The notes: generated by a model not told the origin, from the sequence alone. A DNA stretch of 7,397 nt from Methanobacteriota archaeon (GCA_003230355.1 QIDD01000141.1:1-7397); one strand, 5' to 3'; positions 1 through 5,393 are shown, counted from the first letter of the stretch. Made by a program: numbers and translations.

Positions 1-2
1 TT

Positions 3-233
3 CTGGATAAAGATTCCGCGGAAGGCGTGTTTAAAGAAATCGCGGGTGCCTATGCAGTCCTTTCAAACGAGGCGGAGCGGCAAATGTATGATCACAGCCT
101 GAAATACGGCGGCTTCAAGGCTCGGCCGGAGCCGACGTTTGACTGGGTCTATTTAACCTATCTGGATTCATACGGCTGGAGCACGCGATACCATCGATCT
201 TGGAACGAGCACCACGATGCGATGTACGGCTAG
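3..233 (+). CDS. J-domain (DnaJ-like) protein, 3' end only
   Basis: This is the C-terminal 76 residues of an open frame that enters from the left edge. Its first part reads FKEIAGAYAVLSNEAERQMY, which matches helix III and the start of helix IV of a J-domain (the 'F..I..AY.VLS....R..YD' pattern). The HPD loop that stimulates Hsp70 ATPase would lie just outside the window and cannot be checked. After the J-domain only about 45 residues remain. They are rich in Trp, Tyr and His (residues around WVYLTYLDSYGWSTRYHRSW), with no Gly/Phe linker and no zinc-finger repeats. The protein is therefore a short J-domain-only co-chaperone rather than full DnaJ. An internal GTG at 27 is only a codon within the domain, not a start. 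The TAG stop is at 231-233. J-domain identity is fairly secure; the partner Hsp70 and the biological role are unknown. Confidence 0.75.
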   Translation: MDKDSAEGVFKEIAGAYAVLSNEAERQMYDHSLKYGGFKARPEPTFDWVYLTYLDSYGWSTRYHRSWNEHHDAMYG

Positions 234-300
234 AATATATTAAAAAAATTGATAGGGGGAATTCGAGGGCGCACACGATGAAACACACGCGGGGATTGTT

Positions 301-313
301 AGGCTTTTAAATG
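301..313 (+). promoter_or_regulatory. Possible TATA box for the 46-aa ORF
   Basis: The AT-rich element CTTTTAAATG lies about 30 nt upstream of the ATG at 340. That is consistent with an archaeal promoter giving a leaderless or near-leaderless transcript. No Shine-Dalgarno sequence is seen before the ATG. A second AT-rich tract at 235-250 could instead be the 3' end of the J-domain transcript. Confidence 0.3.
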
Positions 314-339
314 AGGACGTTTAAGTTAGAAATCGGTTT

Positions 340-480
340 ATGAAAAAGAAGAAAGATTCCGACGCACCGGCGGAAAAGGTTCAGGACGAGCTGGAAGAAT
401 CCGAGCTGAAGCCTGACAAATACGAGGCCCGATACAAACACGGCGGGCCGGGGAGAACGGTGAAGAAGAAACATGAATAA
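340..480 (+). CDS. Small, highly charged protein, 46 aa
   Basis: The open frame runs from the ATG at 340 to TAA at 478-480. The product starts MKKKKDSDAPAEK and ends RTVKKKHE. Lys/Arg and Glu/Asp make up nearly half of the residues and there is no hydrophobic core, so it is probably a disordered or nucleic-acid-associated small protein. Codon choice is mixed and GC-rich like the surrounding real genes, which favours a true gene over chance. It lies on the same strand as the J-domain gene and ends only 4 nt before the convergent stop of the reductase gene at 485, a tidy junction that also argues for a real gene. No family is recognised. A longer minus-strand frame overlapping it (307-537) covers the reductase 3' end and is not believed. 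Confidence 0.45.
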   Translation: MKKKKDSDAPAEKVQDELEESELKPDKYEARYKHGGPGRTVKKKHE

Positions 481-484
481 TCTC

Positions 485-1006
485 CTATTTTTGTTTCGGC
501 AATAAAGAGTATTGTAGTTGTACAAGCCCGTTTTCATAGGTATGTGATTTTACAAGTTGCAGCTCGGTTATTTTGTTGATGTTTTTAAAAAGAGGAATTC
601 CTTTTCCCAGGACTATGGGGTGGACTGATAGAACAATTCGGTGTATCAAGGCGTTATTAAATAAAAGCGAAATTATATCTGAGCCCCCAACGAGCCAGAT
701 GTTTTTTCCACCGCCTTCAAGTAACTTATCAGTAAGTTTTACCGGCTCCTTCGAAAACAGTACATTATTATCCGATTTTGTGGTCTTGGACCTTGTGAAG
801 ACGTAACATTTTTCCCCCTTGTAAGGCCAGCTTCCAAACGTTAAAATCTGGTCATAGGTTTTCCTTCCGATTAGCAGTGTATCGACAGAATCAATAAACT
901 CGTTGTAACCATAATCACCGTCTGTAAAAAGCCAATCCACTCCCCCATCCTCATCAGCGATATATCCGTCGAGACTTGTTGCAATAAAGAGTACCACTTC
1001 TTTCAT
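485..1006 (-). CDS. RibD C-terminal / DHFR-fold reductase family protein (YwjB/YyaP type)
   Basis: The 173-residue product belongs to the dihydrofolate-reductase-like family named after the RibD C-terminal domain (PF01872). Family marks visible are the N-terminal strand ending in ATSLDGYIAD (9-18), a GRKTYD motif (47-52), the nucleotide-binding WLVGGSDI motif (104-111) and HPIVLGKGIPLF (129-140). Members bind NAD(P)H and reduce pteridine- or pyrimidine-like substrates, but most short members of this type, including this one, have no proven substrate. It lacks the sequence of the longer archaeal riboflavin-pathway reductase (ArfC), so that role is unlikely. It is the last gene of the minus-strand operon, starting 11 nt after the stop of the free-standing Hps gene, with no obvious Shine-Dalgarno. 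Its GC content is visibly lower than that of the Fae/Hps genes, so it may have been acquired separately. Its stop faces that of the 46-aa gene 4 nt away. Family confidence is high; function is uncertain. Confidence 0.85.
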   Translation of the reverse strand: MKEVVLFIATSLDGYIADEDGGVDWLFTDGDYGYNEFIDSVDTLLIGRKTYDQILTFGSWPYKGEKCYVFTRSKTTKSDNNVLFSKEPVKLTDKLLEGGGKNIWLVGGSDIISLLFNNALIHRIVLSVHPIVLGKGIPLFKNINKITELQLVKSHTYENGLVQLQYSLLPKQK

Positions 1007-1017
1007 AGCATGATTTA

Positions 1018-1683
1018 TTACAAGACACCCATTTCCCGCAGAAACGCTTTAGCAGCGTTGTTGATGTCCTTTGCAACCGTGATTGCGCGGCCCACTACGA
1101 GGATTTCTGCGCCTGAGGCCATGGCTTCTTTCACCTTTGGCACACGGATTCCGCCTGCAACCGCGACTGGCCCACCGCCGATTGCAGCTTTGATTTCACG
1201 TATGTTTCCCCATTGGTGGCTGGCATCTGTGAGCTCAAGATCAATCGCCCGATGCAGCTCCACTACATCAGGCTTCACACTGAGTTCATTGAGCACTGGC
1301 AGGGGGTCGTGGAGGTTGATTGTGTCCAGCAGCGGCGCGACGCCCAGATTGTGGCAGGTTTCGATGAATTCTTCCTGAACCTCGATTGGCCCGACTCCGG
1401 CGAAGGATGCGACGTCGGCCGTTGCCTCGGCCGCCATTTTGGCCTCCCGTGCACCTGAGCTGATGGTCTTAAGGTCTGCGAGCACAATCGCGTTGGGGCG
1501 GATCTGATGTATCTTTTTGCACACCTCCACACCGTAGCGCTTCACAAGAGGTGTCCCAGCCTCGATGATCACCGCCTCATGATCGGGCAGCGCCCTGATG
1601 ATACCTTCCACACGCCTCCAGTCAGGAATGTCAAAGGCAACCTCTAGATAAGGCGGGTTTTTGAATAAATCTTTTCCTTTCAT
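1018..1683 (-). CDS. Free-standing 3-hexulose-6-phosphate synthase-like protein (OMPDC superfamily), last motif Asp replaced
   Basis: This 221-aa protein is a complete (beta/alpha)8 barrel of the OMP decarboxylase superfamily and closest to archaeal 3-hexulose-6-phosphate synthase (Hps), which interconverts formaldehyde plus ribulose-5-phosphate and hexulose-6-phosphate. Visible active-site elements are Glu41 in IIEAGTPLVKRYG, Asp70 and Lys72 in ADLKTISSG, the HRAID motif (144-148), WGN (158-160), the phosphate-binding VAVAGGIR (173-180) and Arg199 in VVGRAIT. The exception is that the DxKxxD motif reads DxKxxS: residue 75 is Ser (codon AGC at 1461-1459). In this superfamily that Asp acts in the neighbouring subunit's site, so a homodimer should be impaired. 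The gene follows fae-hps by 24 nt and has a good Shine-Dalgarno (TGAGGATG, 1697-1690), suggesting strong co-translation. It is clearly a paralogue of the Hps domain next door. It may work as a heterodimer partner, or it may have changed reaction. Confidence 0.85.
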   Translation of the reverse strand: MKGKDLFKNPPYLEVAFDIPDWRRVEGIIRALPDHEAVIIEAGTPLVKRYGVEVCKKIHQIRPNAIVLADLKTISSGAREAKMAAEATADVASFAGVGPIEVQEEFIETCHNLGVAPLLDTINLHDPLPVLNELSVKPDVVELHRAIDLELTDASHQWGNIREIKAAIGGGPVAVAGGIRVPKVKEAMASGAEILVVGRAITVAKDINNAAKAFLREMGVL

Positions 1684-1689
1684 CTTTTA

Positions 1690-1697
1690 CATCCTCA
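1690..1697 (-). promoter_or_regulatory. Ribosome binding site of the free-standing hps-like gene
   Basis: Read on the minus strand, TGAGGATG ends 6 nt before the ATG at 1683. It is a good match to the archaeal anti-Shine-Dalgarno and fixes the start. It contains an ATG that is followed at once by TAA, so it cannot be a competing start. Confidence 0.6.
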
Positions 1698-1707
1698 ATA
1701 ATATTTT

Positions 1708-2880
1708 TTAGAAGTCGGTCATCACCCTGAACTGATCTACTTCATAGATTCCAAGCTCCTCAAGATAGCTGCTTGCCGTTCTGTTGATCTCCGCAGACTC
1801 GGTAATGGTCTCACCCACCATTATGATCGCGGCGCCTGACTTGACAGCCTCTTTTGCGCCAACCGTGTCAATCTCAGCTGCAAGGGCTACAAGCGCGCGC
1901 TTTCCACAGGCCTCTTTCACCTTGCTTATCATATCTGCCGTGGGCTTTCCACGCAGCTCCACAATATCAGGTTTAACCTCAAGACGGCCGATGATTTCAA
2001 GGGGGTCAGCGACATTTATCGTGTCCATATATGCGAGCACACCAATGGTTCGACATTCTTTGATGAAGCGCTCCTGTGTTTTAAGCGGTGCTAGAGCCGA
2101 AAATGCGACCACGTCGGCTGTTGAGTCGCCGGCCATTCTGGCTTCAAGATTACCGGTATCCAGGCTTTTCATGTCCGCGATGACAACGGATTCAGGCCGC
2201 ATCTCATGGATCTTCTGGCATACTTCGATACCGTATTTTTTGATGAGCGGCGCGCCGGCTTTAATCACGATTCCATCTCTACGCGGCAGGTCCCTGAGAA
2301 TCCCCTCGATTCTGCGCCAGTCGTCATGCACAAGCTCCACTCCCAGATAGGGCGGTTCTTCGAGGTTGTTGATTCTAAATCCTATCATAGCGTGAGCGGC
2401 TTTCGGCTTTTCTTCAAGGACCACGTTGATATCCGGGAATCCTGCCATCGCACGTTTTAACGCGAGCTTTGTAGCCGCATAATTATACCTGTAGATGCGC
2501 TGGAAGTCTTTTCCGCGGGGGTGTATGAAGACTGATACGATGACTGCAAGTTCCTCTGCCTGCTCCTTTGGTATTATGCCTTCGTCAACGGCGTCGGCAA
2601 CAGCCTTTGCAACCGCACTTTGAGCTGGTCCGAATATCCGCTCCGCAGCCTCCAGGTCCCGAAGCGTAACCTTTGGCACGATGAGGGTTGCAGGTTTCAC
2701 AGGTAGATTAGGTCTTATAACAGCCATTATCGGTGTGTGACCCATCCGCGGCTGGGCAAGCGATGTTGCGAAGGCCTGTCCCGCAGGTCCGTTTTTCGAG
2801 CCTACAATAAGATCGATATGTGCTATCTCCGGCGCCTCTCCAACGAGCGCTTCTCCGATTGAAAATCCCTGACTAGTCAT
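1708..2880 (-). CDS. fae-hps: Bifunctional Fae-Hps: formaldehyde-activating enzyme fused to a degenerate 3-hexulose-6-phosphate synthase domain
   Basis: The 390-aa product has two domains. Residues 1-165 are formaldehyde-activating enzyme, which condenses formaldehyde with H4MPT to methylene-H4MPT. They carry IGEALVGE (8-15), the catalytic-type His21 in AHIDL, GHTPIMAVIRPNLPVKPATL (47-66), FGPAQ (83-87), EGIIP (100-104), VFIHP (117-121) and YNYAATKLALKRAM (132-145). All of these look intact. Residues 175-390 are an Hps barrel ending in DQFRVMTDF, a tail I recall from canonical archaeal Fae-Hps. Here the barrel keeps Asp236, Lys238 and Asp241 (DMKSLD). It has lost the active-site Glu (Lys207 in VIKAGAP), the HRxID/WGN segment (shortened to RGKPTADMISK), the phosphate-site Gly-Gly (Ala335-Glu336) and the phosphate-site Arg (Glu357). 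The start is the ATG at 2880, inside an 8-nt overlap with the upstream gene, so translation is probably coupled. A longer TTG start at 2925 would only add residues encoded within the upstream gene. Fae function is very likely intact; Hps activity of this domain alone is doubtful. Confidence 0.93.
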   Translation of the reverse strand: MTSQGFSIGEALVGEAPEIAHIDLIVGSKNGPAGQAFATSLAQPRMGHTPIMAVIRPNLPVKPATLIVPKVTLRDLEAAERIFGPAQSAVAKAVADAVDEGIIPKEQAEELAVIVSVFIHPRGKDFQRIYRYNYAATKLALKRAMAGFPDINVVLEEKPKAAHAMIGFRINNLEEPPYLGVELVHDDWRRIEGILRDLPRRDGIVIKAGAPLIKKYGIEVCQKIHEMRPESVVIADMKSLDTGNLEARMAGDSTADVVAFSALAPLKTQERFIKECRTIGVLAYMDTINVADPLEIIGRLEVKPDIVELRGKPTADMISKVKEACGKRALVALAAEIDTVGAKEAVKSGAAIIMVGETITESAEINRTASSYLEELGIYEVDQFRVMTDF

Positions 2881-3163
2881 AGTGGTCAATCTTGTATTCG
2901 TAGCCGCGGGCCCTAGCGAACTCAACCAGCTCGCTGTCTTTGTGCCAGATTACGATGTGCATCCATCCCTTACGCTCGTCGAGTCCCATGATCTCCCGCG
3001 CAAAGGTGGGAAAATCAGGGGGGACCAATTTTTTACCGCGTAGTAGATAGTCAAGATAATCTTCGAGAAAAGCGATTCGGCCTTCATCTCCTTTGTCCTT
3101 CATCTGAAGCTTCAGCTTTTTGTGAAAGACTGTGTCCTGCTGTTCATAAACGTCAGTGCTCAA
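2873..3163 (-). CDS. Unknown 96-aa protein heading the fae-hps operon
   Basis: I do not recognise this family. The product begins MSTDVYEQQDTVFHKKLKLQ and contains a probable helical stretch RIAFLEDYLDYLLRGK (29-44), then a proline-rich VPPDFPTF and an aromatic/basic end GWMHIVIWHKDSEL...YEYKIDHYD. It has no Cys pair, signal peptide or membrane segment and looks like a small soluble alpha/beta protein. A TTG start at 3163 is preferred over GTG at 3175 because the GGTGGTGG at 3175-3168 then serves as the ribosome site at normal spacing. With the GTG start the same bases would be coding and no ribosome site would remain. Its TAG overlaps the ATG of fae-hps by 8 nt (ATGACTAG), so the two products are probably made in step. 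That suggests a regulator, chaperone or small partner of Fae-Hps, but only by position. Confidence 0.7.
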   Translation of the reverse strand: MSTDVYEQQDTVFHKKLKLQMKDKGDEGRIAFLEDYLDYLLRGKKLVPPDFPTFAREIMGLDERKGWMHIVIWHKDSELVEFARARGYEYKIDHYD

Positions 3164-3194
3164 ATAAACCACCACCTATCCCATCACGATACTC

Positions 3195-3208
3195 TATTTA
3201 ATCTTTTT
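3195..3208 (-). promoter_or_regulatory. Promoter (BRE + TATA) of the fae-hps operon
   Basis: On the minus strand the sequence AAAAAGATTAAATAG carries a purine-rich BRE-like part followed by a TATA-like TTAAATAG. Counting about 26 nt downstream places the transcription start near 3172, just before the TTG start at 3163 and at or within the GGTGGTGG ribosome site. No other promoter-like element is seen inside the operon. Confidence 0.5.
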
Positions 3209-3388
3209 CCCATCGCCGCCCCTTGTTTCTTTTGGAAATCCTTTGTCTTTGTTAAGGCTCCGTTCTGTGATGCCTCAATTCGAAGGCTGATCGGAACTGG
3301 TGATGATTGGAGCAAGTTTGAGGCTACATTGTGCCGGATGGGTCCTTGTCAGAGTGTGCAGAGATGCTTTCGGTGAAGTTCAAGCCAA

Positions 3389-3410
3389 CCCCGGCGCAAA
3401 ACATCCGGGG
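3389..3410. repeat. Inverted repeat / stem-loop, 6-bp GC arms
   Basis: CCCCGG at 3389-3394 and CCGGGG at 3405-3410 pair perfectly around a 10-nt loop. The surroundings (AAGCC before, GTTCGAC after) have the general look of the terminal hairpin of IS200/IS605-type element ends and their guide RNAs, but no tnpB gene is present and the resemblance is weak. Confidence 0.45.
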
Positions 3411-3493
3411 CTCGTTCGACAATTATTTCCTTCCTCCGAGGGTCCCCCTGGAGCAAAGGCAAAGCCTGGCAATGAAACGTGGGAGTTAGTGAG

Positions 3494-3515
3494 AAGGGAA
3501 CAAAGCGAGTCCCTT
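3494..3515. repeat. Inverted repeat / stem-loop before an AT-rich tract
   Basis: AAGGGA at 3494-3499 pairs with TCCCTT at 3510-3515 around a 10-nt loop. It is followed by the T-rich run TAATTTATTTT at 3521-3531. On the plus strand it could end a transcript arising in the gene-poor stretch. The T-rich run more likely serves as the sixA TATA box. Confidence 0.35.
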
Positions 3516-3523
3516 TACCCTAA

Positions 3524-3533
3524 TTTATTTTAA
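3524..3533 (+). promoter_or_regulatory. Possible TATA box of the sixA-like gene
   Basis: TTTATTTTAA is centred about 34 nt upstream of the ATG at 3562, predicting a start site near 3554 and a very short leader without a Shine-Dalgarno. Confidence 0.4.
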
Positions 3534-3561
3534 TCCGAGACGTAAATTATCACTGAAAATC

Positions 3562-4012
3562 ATGTTTCTCTACCTTGCGCGCCACGGCGAGCCTTTGAGC
3601 GTGGATCTGGATCCGCGCCGGCCGCTGTCAAAAAGAGGTCTACGCGATGTACGCAGAGTTGGGGAGTTTTTAGCTGGAGGGGGTGATGTCAGGGTGGAGC
3701 GGATTTTTCACAGCCCGAAGCAGAGAGCCCTTGAAACCGCGCAGGCGCTTGCTGAATACGTGAATCCGCCCGACAGTGTTTTGGAGGCTGAAGGGCTTTT
3801 GCCCATGGACGCCCCCTCGGACTGGGCCTATAAAGTCTCCCAGACAAGAGGGGCATCTCCCATTTATGGCTCGTCTGGCGTCGCTTCTGCTCTGCGGAAA
3901 GTTTGACGCGGTGGATGTGGATTTTCAGACTGGCGGCGTTGTTTGTCTTGAGTGGGAGGTGCCCGGCGGCTGGACGCTTGTGTGGTCTGTTAACCCGGTG
4001 CTTCTAGGCTGA
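3562..4012 (+). pseudogene. SixA-type phosphohistidine phosphatase, broken by a frameshift
   Basis: The gene encodes a histidine-phosphatase-superfamily protein of the SixA type, which removes phosphate from phosphohistidine in signalling proteins. The first frame begins MFLYLARHGEPLSVDLDPRR with the catalytic RHG (residues 7-9), then PLSKRGLRDVRRVGEFL, HSPKQRALETAQALAEY and GLLPMDAPSDWAYKV. After roughly position 3850 homology moves to the +1 frame, which reads GHLPFMARLASLLLCGKF (second catalytic His), TGGVVCLEW and WTLVWSVNPVLLG, ending at TGA 4010-4012. Read straight through, the first frame stops at 3904-3906 and lacks the second catalytic His and the C-terminal third. The switch falls at AGAGGGGCAT. 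The segment between the Trp and GHLP also looks about six residues shorter than I recall for the family, lacking the hydrophobic strand before GH, so a small deletion is more likely than a single-base error. Downstream residues remain well conserved, so the break is recent, or is a sequencing fault. Confidence 0.8.
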
Positions 4013-4019
4013 TGCAAAG

Positions 4020-4031
4020 TTTTTTTAACTA
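4020..4031 (+). promoter_or_regulatory. TATA-like box of the coiled-coil gene, also a T-run terminator candidate
   Basis: Seven Ts followed by AACTA are centred about 26 nt before the ATG at 4052, which fits a leaderless archaeal transcript. The same T7 tract directly follows the sixA stop and could terminate that transcript. Confidence 0.5.
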
Positions 4032-4051
4032 TTCCCTGCACAAAACTTTTC

Positions 4052-5383
4052 ATGGGTTTTCTAAGCAGGATTTTTGGGCAGGAATCGAAGAGGGAAGGTT
4101 CAGCTGAGGACAAACAGTCTCGATTAGACTTGCCGCAACTCACAGCTCTGCTTGACTCTCGGCTTGAAAAATACCAGTCCCATGCATTAGAAAAAACCGG
4201 GTCCATTGTTAAAGAAATCTTACAGGAGAAGGCGGTTGCACAAGGTATTGTTGAGCGGATAAAGGAAGTCGATTTTGACGATGACATAAAGGACCGAACC
4301 TATAAGCCGATTATCACGTCCAAGCCCATTTACGTGCGCGGGATGCTGGAGGGCTTGAAGGGCATAAAGGATGCGACACCCCAGGATTTTGAGGAGTTAT
4401 CCACATTTCATGACCGGGTAGCAAAATCCTTGAAAACAATTCAGACCGTGCAGCATAAGAAGGGCCGGTACATGAGCTTTGCCTTTCAAAAGGAGATGCT
4501 CAGTCTCGGCAGCCATCTTAACCGGATGATCGACACCACAGCCAGAGTGGAGGAGGAGCTTTCAAAGGTTGAAAAGGTATCAGAGGAGAATCGGGAAATC
4601 ACTGATGACGCGGCTCTTTTAAAGGCGGAGATTCGAAGGATTGAAGAGAGGTCTGAGGAGGCGCAAAAGCAGGGCAGAAGGGCGCGGGAGCTTGAGGAAG
4701 AGACCGCAACTTTAGAGCAGAAACTAAGTGAGCTAAAGGATTCAGAAGAGTATAGAAAACAACTGGAGCTGGAGGCCGGGCTTGAAGGGGCTGAAAAAGG
4801 TCTGTGCGAGCTTGACAACCGGGTCCACAGTCTTGTGAGCCCTTTGAAAAGACCTTTCAGAAAATATGAAAAGTTCCTCGAGGCCGGTGGAGTGGGCGTG
4901 GGCAAAAATTTTTTGAAAAAGCTTCGGGAATATCAGGCTTCTCCGAAGCAGGCTTTTTCAACTGAGGAGCCGTCCAATGTTATTTTGCAGGACATTCTTT
5001 CCGGCTTAACAGCCGCGATTACAAAGGGTGATTTAAAGCTTTCTGAGACAGAGAAAAAGAAGACCCTTCACAGGATTGGGCAACTCGAAGGCGGTGTGAT
5101 AGCGGAGCTGCAGACACAGAGGAGGTCACTACTTGAGAGGGTCCGGGGCTTAAAGGACACGCTTTCACAGAGAGATGTTAAAGTGAGAATTGAGGAGTTG
5201 TCTGCCCGGCTTGAATCGTTGAAAAAAGCGCGCGATGAAGCTCGTAATGTGGATATGCAAAACCCAAAGACAGAGATTGAAATCGACGATCTTAAGGGCA
5301 CGATTGAGCTGAAGGCAACAAAGCTTCTAGGCATGACAGTTGAACTTGTGATCCCAGAGCTTGAGAATCTGAAAAACAGGTAA
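4052..5383 (+). CDS. Archaeal long coiled-coil protein of unknown function, 443 aa
   Basis: The product starts MGFLSRIFGQESKREG, a short amphipathic-looking N-terminus followed by a charged linker. Residues 25-150 are mostly alpha-helical with a conserved-looking middle (YKPIITSKPIYVRGMLEGLK, 84-103). Residues about 160-255 form a strong Glu/Lys/Arg-rich coiled coil with heptad spacing (for example EEELSKVEKVSEENREI and RELEEETATLEQKLSELK). A less charged part follows at 256-335 (LVSPLKRPFRKYEKFLEAGG, then a Gly-rich turn), then a second coiled coil at about 340-400 and a C-terminal tail. There is no signal peptide, transmembrane segment or ATPase motif, so it is not an SMC protein. The pattern suggests a scaffold or tether, perhaps attached at a membrane by its N-terminal MGFLSRIFG helix, but this is inference. 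It is transcribed from its own promoter with no Shine-Dalgarno, so it is probably leaderless. The gene is secure; the function is not recognised. Confidence 0.85.
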   Translation: MGFLSRIFGQESKREGSAEDKQSRLDLPQLTALLDSRLEKYQSHALEKTGSIVKEILQEKAVAQGIVERIKEVDFDDDIKDRTYKPIITSKPIYVRGMLEGLKGIKDATPQDFEELSTFHDRVAKSLKTIQTVQHKKGRYMSFAFQKEMLSLGSHLNRMIDTTARVEEELSKVEKVSEENREITDDAALLKAEIRRIEERSEEAQKQGRRARELEEETATLEQKLSELKDSEEYRKQLELEAGLEGAEKGLCELDNRVHSLVSPLKRPFRKYEKFLEAGGVGVGKNFLKKLREYQASPKQAFSTEEPSNVILQDILSGLTAAITKGDLKLSETEKKKTLHRIGQLEGGVIAELQTQRRSLLERVRGLKDTLSQRDVKVRIEELSARLESLKKARDEARNVDMQNPKTEIEIDDLKGTIELKATKLLGMTVELVIPELENLKNR

Positions 5384-5385
5384 GA

Positions 5386-5393
5386 TTTATAAG
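5386..5393 (+). promoter_or_regulatory. TATA box of the P-loop kinase gene
   Basis: TTTATAAG begins 3 nt after the TAA of the coiled-coil gene and is centred 27-28 nt upstream of the ATG at 5417. It is the clearest archaeal promoter in the window and predicts a leaderless mRNA. The T-run CTTTTTTCT at 5408-5416 just before the ATG may terminate the upstream transcript. Confidence 0.65.

Larger units (their letters stand above)
3209..3521. other. Intergenic stretch without a convincing gene; two inverted repeats
   Basis: About 310 nt between the operon promoter and the sixA promoter. A plus-strand frame at 3300-3533 and a second one ending at 3487 are open but match nothing I recognise, have no ribosome site and have unconvincing composition. 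The DNA contains two stem-loop-capable repeats (3389-3410 and 3494-3515) and is GC-richer in its right half. It could be a decayed mobile element end, a structured non-coding RNA, or the remnant of a gene. None of these can be confirmed by eye. Confidence 0.35.

Noticed and set aside
278..310. 10-codon ORF ATGAAACACACG... after AGGGGGA
   Set aside because: Too short to be supported as a peptide gene; the purine run is 20 nt away, beyond ribosome-site spacing.
1784..2350. 188-codon plus-strand open frame antisense to fae-hps
   Set aside because: Its product is Ser/Ala/Arg-rich with no family features and lies wholly opposite the well-conserved Fae-Hps codons; it is a shadow of that gene.
2881..2925. 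TTG start at 2925 giving Fae-Hps 15 more residues
   Set aside because: The extra part is coded in an alternative frame of the upstream gene, has no ribosome site and precedes the normal Fae N-terminus; the ATG at 2880 gives the family-typical start.
3122..3376. 84-codon plus-strand frame crossing the operon start and promoter
   Set aside because: It overlaps the start of the 96-aa gene and the operon TATA box; composition is not protein-like.
3371..3420. tRNA-like T-arm (GTTCAAGCC / GTTCGAC)
   Set aside because: The flanking bases do not form a 5-bp T-stem and no anticodon or acceptor stems can be drawn around it.
3300..3533. 77-codon plus-strand frame in the gene-poor stretch
   Set aside because: It runs through both hairpins and over the sixA TATA box, has no ribosome site and resembles no family; a second frame over the same DNA looks no worse.
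4486..4905. 139-codon minus-strand frame opposite the coiled-coil gene
   Set aside because: The Ser/Phe/Leu-rich product is what the reverse complement of Glu/Lys-rich coiled-coil codons gives; no promoter or ribosome site.
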